From positions 1 through 36,576 of the IMG/VR virus record IMGVR_UViG_3300021962_000294: a stretch of 36,576 nucleotides of DNA. One strand, written 5' to 3'. Positions 31,048-36,576 of the stretch are shown piece by piece. The position numbers and the translations under genes are program-made. The notes beneath the pieces are model-generated. The model saw only the letters and a program-made list of their open reading frames with translations, was not told where the DNA came from and searched no databases. The stretch is from a virus. Position 1 is the stretch's first letter, and every line of letters begins with the position of its first letter.

Positions 31048-31188
31048 ATGGGTTCTTTAGTTGAATGCTTGAACTGTGGTGAGGAGTATCCGCCCACGGC
31101 TTGCCGTTGGCGGTGTCCTAACTGTGGGTTTAAGGATTCGTGTTGTGATGGTGAACCCGCCGATGATTCTTGTGGAGACTTTGAGTGA
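31048..31188 (+). CDS. 46-residue Cys-rich zinc-ribbon micro-protein
   Basis: The frame from ATG 31048 to TGA 31186-31188 begins four bases after the terminase stop and overlaps the next gene by four. It encodes eight Cys residues: C7-x2-C10, C19, C23-x2-C26, C32-C33 and C42. The first five or six fit one zinc ribbon, and the others may form a second site. No good ribosome binding site is present, so coupling to the upstream gene is likely. Function unknown. Confidence 0.65.
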   Translation: MGSLVECLNCGEEYPPTACRWRCPNCGFKDSCCDGEPADDSCGDFE

Positions 31189-31547
31189 GCATTTCTAACT
31201 ATCTTGAGAACAAGTTGCTGGATACGCTCCGCAACCAGTCTTTGGCGGTGGCAGCCGTCTATGTGAAGTTGCATACTGGCGACGCTGGTGAGGATGGGAC
31301 GGCTAACGCCGCGTCCAATACGACTCGTCAGGCTATTTCGTTTTCGTCTGCTGCTAGCGGGTCTATGGCTTCGTCGGCTTCGGTTACGTGGACGAACGTC
31401 TCTGCAACTGAAACGTATTCTCATTTCTCGCTGTGGGATGCTTCGTCTGCTGGCAACTGCCTGTGGTCGGGCGCTCTTTCGTCGTCAGCCTCCGTTTCGG
31501 CTGGCGACACTTTCCAGATTACTAGCCTCACATTGACGCTGGACTAA
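31185..31547 (+). CDS. Putative small virion protein
   Basis: The 120-residue protein starts at GTG 31185, after GGAG. It has an N-terminal helix (residues 4-22), followed by strand-rich sequence dominated by Ser, Thr and Ala with a SLWDASSAGNCLW-like segment. I have seen this general form in phage structural regions, often annotated as a tail or decoration protein. Its position before a fibre-like gene supports a virion role. The exact function is unknown. Confidence 0.68.
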   Translation: MSISNYLENKLLDTLRNQSLAVAAVYVKLHTGDAGEDGTANAASNTTRQAISFSSAASGSMASSASVTWTNVSATETYSHFSLWDASSAGNCLWSGALSSSASVSAGDTFQITSLTLTLD

Positions 31548-31550
31548 TCA

Positions 31551-32234
31551 ATGGCCACTAACTTCCCCACGTCGCTTGATGCGCTAACTAACCCTGCGAG
31601 CGGTGATGCGCTTAATAACCCGTCGCATTCGGCGCAGCACGCCAATGCGAACGACGCTATTGAGGCTTTGCAAGCCAAGGTTGGTGTTGATAGTTCTGCC
31701 GTTACTACCAGTTTGGATTATAAGGTTGCTCAGGCTGCGACATTGACTGGTACGCAGACGTTGACAAATAAGACTTTGACTGCCCCTGTTATCAATGGTG
31801 CTGTGCTGAAGGAAACCGAGGAGACTTGGAACGTTTCGGCTACTGCCGCTACTGGCACTGTGAACATGGATGTCAATACTGCAAGCGTCTGGTATTACAC
31901 CAGCAATGCGACGGCAAACCACACGTTGAATATTCGTGGCAACTCGTCAACCACGCTTTCTAGTTTGCTTGCGATTGGTGACTCAATTACTGTTGTGTGG
32001 GCGAACACAAATGGCACCACCGCCTACTATCCAAACGTCATCAAGATTGATAACGCTTCCACCAACTATGAGGTAACAGTAACCGCCAAATGGCAGGGTG
32101 GCACGGCCCCGACTGCTGGAAATGCGTCGTCTATTGATGTTTATTCATTGACGATTGTGAAAACTGCTGACCCAAATCCGGGTACTACGGCCCCGACGTA
32201 TACGGTGTTTGCTTCGCAGACACAGTTCAAGTAA
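31551..32234 (+). CDS. Tail fibre/tail spike-type structural protein
   Basis: The 227-residue protein has an N-terminal segment typical of phage fibres. A short stretch with a HANANDAIEALQAKVG pattern is followed by a TLTNKTLTAP motif near residues 72-81 and long Thr/Asn/Ala-rich beta structure. It lies between the 31185 gene and the propeller gene and probably forms the base or shaft of a receptor-binding structure. Confidence 0.7.
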   Translation: MATNFPTSLDALTNPASGDALNNPSHSAQHANANDAIEALQAKVGVDSSAVTTSLDYKVAQAATLTGTQTLTNKTLTAPVINGAVLKETEETWNVSATAATGTVNMDVNTASVWYYTSNATANHTLNIRGNSSTTLSSLLAIGDSITVVWANTNGTTAYYPNVIKIDNASTNYEVTVTAKWQGGTAPTAGNASSIDVYSLTIVKTADPNPGTTAPTYTVFASQTQFK

Positions 32235-32243
32235 GGGTCGTTT

Positions 32244-33008
32244 ATGCCGCTTGTTGGTACTCGTGCGAACGCTTCGGCTGGCGCTTTAGGATTTGGTGCG
32301 AAGAAGGGCAAACTGCCGTATATGTGGGTCGTCGTCGGGTCGTCTGGCGCGATGCAAACATCAACGGATTTGCCCTCATCGTCAATGACTTGGACAGACA
32401 GAACATCCAGTTTTGGTAGTACTGCGATTTATAACATTGCTTCTAGTGGAAGTAGATTCGTTGCTGTTGGCGCGAGTGGCAAGTTGGCTACAAGCGACAA
32501 TGGCATAGATTGGACTCAACGAACATCGTCGTTTGGTGGCACAACATCAATCTTTTCAGTTGGGTATGGAAATAAAGAATGGGTTGCTGTTGGTACAAGC
32601 AAACTTGCGTATTCAACAGATAATGGTGCAACATGGACACAGTTTTCTGTCGCATCGTTTTCTCCCGCGACCTCTGTTGGTTCTGCCCCCAAGTATGGTA
32701 ATGGCTATTGGGTTGTCGGTGGGAATAACGGCGACTTGATTTATGCAACAAGTGTAACTGGGACATGGACACGGGTAGCCTCTGGCTCGGGAGGCACAAC
32801 ATTGGGAACTGGCGAGAATGTTGTGTCTGAATATTTCTCAAATGTTTCACTTTGGGTGATTGGTTCAGACACAAACTCAACGACAAACGCCATAGCCAGT
32901 GCATCTACGCCCAACACATGGACAGCCCGAAGTCTTCCTAATAGCGCGGCAGTAAACCAACAGTTCGCATCTAATAGTTCAACAATCATTATTGCTACAA
33001 ATAACTAA
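32244..33008 (+). CDS. Beta-propeller receptor-binding protein, N-terminal part
   Basis: The 254-residue protein contains repeated blades of about 40 residues with the pattern V-A-V-G-x-x-G, then S-x-D-x-G-x-x-W-T. One, STDNGATW, is a textbook Asp-box. I count five blades and the first strand of a sixth before the stop at 33006-33008. The next gene begins with the rest of that blade. Asp-box propellers in phage tails usually bind surface sugars or proteins. AAGGG precedes ATG 32244. Confidence 0.72.
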   Translation: MPLVGTRANASAGALGFGAKKGKLPYMWVVVGSSGAMQTSTDLPSSSMTWTDRTSSFGSTAIYNIASSGSRFVAVGASGKLATSDNGIDWTQRTSSFGGTTSIFSVGYGNKEWVAVGTSKLAYSTDNGATWTQFSVASFSPATSVGSAPKYGNGYWVVGGNNGDLIYATSVTGTWTRVASGSGGTTLGTGENVVSEYFSNVSLWVIGSDTNSTTNAIASASTPNTWTARSLPNSAAVNQQFASNSSTIIIATNN

Positions 33009-33018
33009 GTGAGGGATA

Positions 33019-33282
33019 ATGCCTGGGTCAGTATTCAATATCCAAAGTTCGACTAATGGAACATCGTGGGGAGATAGAACACCCGCAGATACGGGCGGCA
33101 ATCTGATTTATAACTCTATTGCTGTTGATGATGCAAACCGCATTTTGGTATTGCAGGATGATGGTGATTTTCAGGTATCAGCCAACGGCACTGCATGGGT
33201 GACTGCTGGAAGTTTGAATGGTATTACCATGCCAGTACCGAATGGGCTTTGTCATTCGGCAGGAGTTGTTTCGTCACGATGA
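33019..33282 (+). CDS. Beta-propeller receptor-binding protein, C-terminal part
   Basis: The 87-residue protein begins FNIQSSTNGTSWGDRT shortly after its start, which aligns with the second half of a propeller blade. It then has one more full blade (RILVLQ...DFQVSANGTAW). Removing the 19 bases from the upstream stop codon to the fifth base after ATG would join the two frames cleanly. GAGGG lies upstream of ATG 33019, so a separate start has evolved or been preserved. It looks like a gene that was split and is still translated. Confidence 0.7.
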   Translation: MPGSVFNIQSSTNGTSWGDRTPADTGGNLIYNSIAVDDANRILVLQDDGDFQVSANGTAWVTAGSLNGITMPVPNGLCHSAGVVSSR

Positions 33283-33485
33283 ACATGATTATTCATTCGT
33301 TCGTTAGCGGTCCATATCGGGCAGAAGTTACCGATACCTTTTATGTCAATGTCTACAACAACGACAAACTCATCGACTGGCCTGGACCGTGGGACAACGA
33401 AGAAGGCGCGCGTGCATGGGCTGAAGAAATCATTGTCAAATATGATTTGTTCGGCACTCAGGAGTCTCTACCGCTAGGAATCTAA
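33279..33485 (+). CDS. Small protein, function unknown
   Basis: The 68-residue protein starts at ATG 33279, overlapping the preceding TGA by four bases; a longer in-frame start at 33195 lies inside the propeller gene. It has an N-terminal strand and a central acidic segment with three Trp residues. It is likely co-translated with the propeller fragment. A chaperone for the neighbouring tail proteins is one possibility. Confidence 0.6.
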   Translation: MNMIIHSFVSGPYRAEVTDTFYVNVYNNDKLIDWPGPWDNEEGARAWAEEIIVKYDLFGTQESLPLGI

Positions 33486-33486
33486 C

Positions 33487-34302
33487 ATGGCGGCATTATA
33501 CGATTCCTTAGAACTATACGAGAACACATCGTTCACGTATGAGGGTATGCCATTGCGCACTGCTACGGGCAGTGGCGCAGGAACCCAGTCGGCAACGGGA
33601 GTTGTAACCAAACTCCGCGATGCCTCTGGCAGTGGCACGGGAACAGAAACCGCCTCAGGTCTTCGCACTGTCGTCGCTACAGCGACCGCTTCTGGCGCTG
33701 GAACGTCTTCCGCTTCTGGTCTAATCACTAGGTTGCGTACCGCAACGGCGAGTGGGCAAGGAACAAGCACCGCTGACGGTGCTGTGTCCCATCTAGAATC
33801 AGCATCTGGTTCTGGCACTGGCTCCTCAACAGCAACTGGTCTACGTACCGCAATTGTTGATGCTTCCGCTAGCGGTACTGGTTCCAGTGCAGCGACACGG
33901 ATTGTTGTTTCTATTCGTTCCGCCACTGGTTCTGGCGCTGGTACTGCTAGTGCTAGTGGACTGAAGTTAACTATTGCTTCTGCTTCTGGCAGTGGCACTG
34001 GTTCTTCGTCCGCCACGGGCGTTCGCATCGCAGTAGTTACGGCCAGTTCATTTGGCACTGGTTCTTCTATTGTTGTTCAGTTGCGCACGGTTTACCGTGA
34101 CGCAACTTCTAGCGGTAGCGGCACTTCTGATGTTGTCAGCGGGAAACTGATAGAGCGTTCCGCATCTGGCGATGGTGCTGGTGGCGTGGATGTTGCTCTT
34201 TGGGTAAATGGCGGGCAAGGTTTGGATAGCACAATCATGATGAGGCGTATCGTTCCAGTGGGCTATCCGCCCAAGGATAAGATTTGGCTTAGACAGAACT
34301 AA
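33487..34302 (+). CDS. Tail fibre-like protein made of 20-residue repeats
   Basis: The 271-residue protein has a 23-residue head (with a YDSLELYEN segment), then ten tandem 20-residue repeats (residues 24-223), a partial eleventh, and a 33-residue basic C-terminal tail. Each repeat follows x-x-A-S/T-x-S-G-x-G-T/S-x-x-A-S/T-G-h-x-x-x-h, where h is hydrophobic. Such an exact period suggests a beta-helix or a triple-stranded fibre, with Gly/Ser turns and regular Ala and Leu/Val/Ile positions. It sits just before the large terminase. A role in adsorption is likely. Confidence 0.7.
   Translation: MAALYDSLELYENTSFTYEGMPLRTATGSGAGTQSATGVVTKLRDASGSGTGTETASGLRTVVATATASGAGTSSASGLITRLRTATASGQGTSTADGAVSHLESASGSGTGSSTATGLRTAIVDASASGTGSSAATRIVVSIRSATGSGAGTASASGLKLTIASASGSGTGSSSATGVRIAVVTASSFGTGSSIVVQLRTVYRDATSSGSGTSDVVSGKLIERSASGDGAGGVDVALWVNGGQGLDSTIMMRRIVPVGYPPKDKIWLRQN
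33556..34155 (+). repeat. Ten tandem 60-base coding repeats
   Basis: The ten 20-residue units are all exactly the same length, with none gained or lost in part. Their DNA has diverged, with many synonymous differences, so they are old or under functional constraint and not a recent slippage product. The best conserved positions are the SGxGT/S core. Confidence 0.85.
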
Positions 34303-34303
34303 A

Positions 34304-35896
34304 ATGGATTTATCTGAACTTCTCAACGAGAAGGAATGGCGCGCTTGTCGCGGCCCTTCCGACGCCAGTATTGACGAACTTGTAAGCGCGTTTGCTTACT
34401 TCTGTGAGAACTACTGGGCGATTAAACATCCAGAACGTGGACGTATTCTATTTGAGTTGCGTGAAGCGCAGACAGAAACTATTCGTGCTTGGATGTCCAA
34501 CCGTTATAGCGTGGTTCTGAAGGCACGTCAGATTGGTTTCTCCACTCTGGCTGCCGCCTACGCTTTCTGGCTTGGGTTCTTCTGGCCCGATAGGTTCATC
34601 GTCATGCTTTCACGCACGGAGCGTGAAGCAGCGAAGTTGTTGCAGAAGTCCAAGTATGGCTACAAGTTTCTTCCGCAGTGGATGAAGCAACGTGGCCCTC
34701 AGTTAACTTCGGATAACCAGTTGAAGATGACGTTTGCTAACGAGTCGGCTATTGAGTCGTTGCCGTCTGGCAATGACCCTGCTCGTGGTGAGTCGGTGTA
34801 TTTGGTGATTGTGGATGAGATGGCGTTCTTGCCGAATAGCGAAGAGGCGTGGGCTTCTATTGAGCCTATTGCTGACGTTGGTGGTCGTGTTATTTGTTTG
34901 AGTACGGCGAACGGTTCGGGCAACTTCTTTCATCATCTATGGACTGGGTCGCAAACTGGAACGAACAACTTTAAGGGTATTTTCTGGCCGTGGTCGGCTG
35001 GCGACCGTGACGACGACTGGTATGAGGCTAAAGAGAAATCTATGCCTTCATGGCAGTTGCATCAGGAATATCCGCGTAGCCCCGAGGAAGCGTTCATCAA
35101 GTCGGGTAACCCCGTGTTTGATGTGGATGCTCTACGTGCTTTGCAGGTTGAGCATCCTGAGCGGGGTTATGTGCATGTGCTCAGCAAGAAGAATATTGAG
35201 TTGAGGATAACTCCTGATGGCGAGTTCGCTGTTTATGAGCGTCCTCGCCCTGATGCTGTGTATGTGATTGGCGCTGACGTTGCTGAGGGTTTGTCGTATG
35301 GCGACTATTCTTCTGCCCATGTAATTGAAGCACAATCGCACAAAGTAGTTGCGCATTGGCATGGTCATATTGAGCCTGACCTTTTCGGCGACCTTCTCGC
35401 CGAAATAGGTTTCTGGTACAACGGCGCACTACTCGGTGTTGAGAACAACAACCATGGTCTGACCACATTGAAGGCTCTTCAACGGTATGGCTACAAGAAC
35501 CTCTACCGCACCCGTCGTTTGCAGCAGCGGAACCCTGAGGCTACAGAGATTCTTGGTTGGCGTACGACGACAGCGACGAAGCCGCTGGCGATTGACGAGT
35601 TGGCTGCTGCTATCCGAGATGGGGATATTGCCCTGTCGGATGACCATACAATTCAGGAGTTGATTACGTTTGTTCGCAATGCGAACGGGCGTATGAATGG
35701 TTCTCCGCATGACGACCGTGTCATGTCGCTGGCTATTGGGTGGCAGATGATGAAGTATGTATGGCTGCCCGAGTATCGGGTGGACGCACCCCCGCCCGCT
35801 TACAGTCTTGGTTGGTTTGAAAAGTTCATTATTAGCGAAGAAGCACCATTTAAACGTGTTCCTATTGGGGCATATAATGTCCGTGGCGAGAGGTAA
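34304..35896 (+). CDS. Terminase large subunit
   Basis: The 530-residue protein has both motor and nuclease signatures. The ATPase has the Walker A-like motif K73-A-R-Q-I-G-F-S-T81 and the Walker B VYLVIVD171-E172. The RNase H-like nuclease shows D324 in GADVAEG, E379 in GVENNN and D469-D470 in the HDDRVMSLA segment. It pumps DNA into the procapsid through the portal and cuts the concatemer. No strong ribosome binding site is visible, and it starts one base after the repeat-protein stop. The gene is complete. Confidence 0.92.
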   Translation: MDLSELLNEKEWRACRGPSDASIDELVSAFAYFCENYWAIKHPERGRILFELREAQTETIRAWMSNRYSVVLKARQIGFSTLAAAYAFWLGFFWPDRFIVMLSRTEREAAKLLQKSKYGYKFLPQWMKQRGPQLTSDNQLKMTFANESAIESLPSGNDPARGESVYLVIVDEMAFLPNSEEAWASIEPIADVGGRVICLSTANGSGNFFHHLWTGSQTGTNNFKGIFWPWSAGDRDDDWYEAKEKSMPSWQLHQEYPRSPEEAFIKSGNPVFDVDALRALQVEHPERGYVHVLSKKNIELRITPDGEFAVYERPRPDAVYVIGADVAEGLSYGDYSSAHVIEAQSHKVVAHWHGHIEPDLFGDLLAEIGFWYNGALLGVENNNHGLTTLKALQRYGYKNLYRTRRLQQRNPEATEILGWRTTTATKPLAIDELAAAIRDGDIALSDDHTIQELITFVRNANGRMNGSPHDDRVMSLAIGWQMMKYVWLPEYRVDAPPPAYSLGWFEKFIISEEAPFKRVPIGAYNVRGER

Positions 35897-35908
35897 CGCA
35901 GGGGTTTA

Positions 35909-36142
35909 ATGGTGATGGGTGCGATTAACTGTCAGGAATGCGGCAACTTGTTCACGTTTGATGTCATGCCTCGGCGTGGCGCATTGTGCTTTAAATGCCA
36001 TTTGCAGGGCATTCGCCTTGGATTTACCCATGGCAAACAAGATTTCCATGGCCCCACCATTGTGGAGCGGCAGCGCCTGCAGGAGAAGCAGGCTGCTGAC
36101 GCTGGGATTAAGGCTGAACCTGTCGGGTCGCGGTGGGTGTGA
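35909..36142 (+). CDS. 77-residue zinc-ribbon protein
   Basis: The protein carries C8-x2-C11 and C27-x2-C30, the four ligands of a zinc ribbon, in its first 30 residues. A charged helix rich in Gln, Glu, Lys and Arg follows at about 50-65. ATG 35909 has GGGG upstream; ATG 35915 is an in-frame alternative. It follows the terminase gene by 12 bases and may help DNA packaging, as small zinc proteins near terminases often do, but this is context only. Confidence 0.68.
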   Translation: MVMGAINCQECGNLFTFDVMPRRGALCFKCHLQGIRLGFTHGKQDFHGPTIVERQRLQEKQAADAGIKAEPVGSRWV

Positions 36143-36148
36143 TTTGAC

Positions 36149-36343
36149 ATGTGGTGGGTTCCGATTGTCGTGGCGCTTATTGGTGGCCCTTTGATGTGGG
36201 GGTTGCACCGCTTTGACAAGCGGAATACCGAACAGCATGGTCAGAACATGCAGGTTCTCAAGAGTATTGAGAAAAAGATTGACAAGGTTGATGACCGTTT
36301 GCACGGTCATATTGAGTGGCATATTGGCCAGAAGGATGATTGA
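36149..36343 (+). CDS. Small membrane protein with coiled coil, second copy
   Basis: This is the same gene as 40-234, with three silent differences (at 36226, 36277 and 36325). The encoded 64-residue protein is identical. It is not a true duplicate in the genome. Confidence 0.75.
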   Translation: MWWVPIVVALIGGPLMWGLHRFDKRNTEQHGQNMQVLKSIEKKIDKVDDRLHGHIEWHIGQKDD

Positions 36344-36344
36344 C

Positions 36345-36533
36345 GTGGGTTATAAGGATGCTTTCAAGCGGGCTGTTGCCACCTTTATTGCTGGTGCTAC
36401 CGCTTCGCCTGCGACAGCGGCAGTGTTCAATATTTCGTTTGTGAAGGCCGCGGGTATTGCTGGTCTGATTGCGGTATGGAACTGGTTGGGCCGTTCGGCT
36501 CAGGTTTGGAACAGTGATGGCTCGGACTCCTAA
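36345..36533 (+). CDS. Putative holin, second copy
   Basis: This is the same gene as 236-424. It has four base differences, one of which changes Ser to Gly at the second residue. The rest of the protein is the same. Confidence 0.65.
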   Translation: MGYKDAFKRAVATFIAGATASPATAAVFNISFVKAAGIAGLIAVWNWLGRSAQVWNSDGSDS

Positions 36534-36576
36534 TAGCGAGATTCTCGCACGCTACAAGCAGCACGTCGCCAAGTCT
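36517..36576 (+). CDS. 5' end of the portal gene, second copy
   Basis: These 60 bases are identical to 408-467 and encode the first 20 residues of the portal. The gene is cut by the window end and is complete at 408-2231. Confidence 0.9.
   Translation, partial: MARTPNSEILARYKQHVAKS

Larger units (their letters stand above)
36110..36576. repeat. Right copy of the terminal redundancy
   Basis: This is the second reading of bases 1-467. It extends 60 bases into the portal gene and marks where the circle closes. The seven base differences from the left copy are listed in the first entry. Confidence 0.95.

Overview
The window is essentially one complete genome of a short-tailed (podovirus-like), tailed double-stranded DNA phage, with about 470 bases read twice. 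Bases 36110-36576 repeat bases 1-467 with seven transitions, so the sequence closes into a circle of about 36,109 bp. No rRNA, tRNA, transposon, CRISPR array or integrase was seen. Host evidence is indirect. A two-helix holin of the kind common in actinophages, an M15-type peptidase endolysin, a DUF932 protein and a gp88/DUF7227-like protein would fit an actinobacterial host. Small basic proteins of a type I associate with marine phages suggest an aquatic source. Both points are inference.

Layout: on the circle all plus-strand genes form one block (30610 to 36109, then 1 to 17125) and all minus-strand genes form the other (30448 down to 17098). The blocks diverge at about 30450-30610 and converge at 17098-17125. 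The plus block holds morphogenesis and lysis genes: small terminase, tail and receptor-binding proteins (a split beta-propeller and a protein of 20-residue repeats), large terminase, a small membrane protein, holin, portal, scaffold, major capsid protein followed by a terminator, small basic and zinc-binding proteins, head-tail adaptor, tail nozzle, four putative internal virion proteins (the last of 2178 residues) and endolysin.

The minus block holds DNA metabolism and many very small genes. Reading in the direction of transcription from 30448 there are three basic proteins and one unknown, a regulatory region with nested inverted repeats, a 192-residue protein, a run of micro-genes each preceded by the same 15-bp palindrome, a gp88-like protein, a DUF932 protein, further small genes, and a promoter/operator candidate at about 23490. 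After that come a possible regulator, a RecB/Cas4-like nuclease, an unknown protein, a DnaB-like helicase, a primase-polymerase, RusA, a second PD-(D/E)XK nuclease, and a fusion of a sigma region-4-like helix-turn-helix with a DUF1599/Nmad1-like domain. No DNA or RNA polymerase gene was recognised, so the phage probably uses the host enzymes.

The most unusual feature is the palindrome TTAAGTTTAACTTAA. It occurs seven times without a mismatch between 26423 and 28471, with imperfect copies at 23355, 25388 and 29312. Most perfect copies sit at gene boundaries, often supplying the stop codon of one micro-gene and lying just upstream of the ribosome binding site of the next. Several of these micro-genes encode zinc-ribbon proteins of 46-59 residues that gene callers with a 60-residue cut-off would miss.
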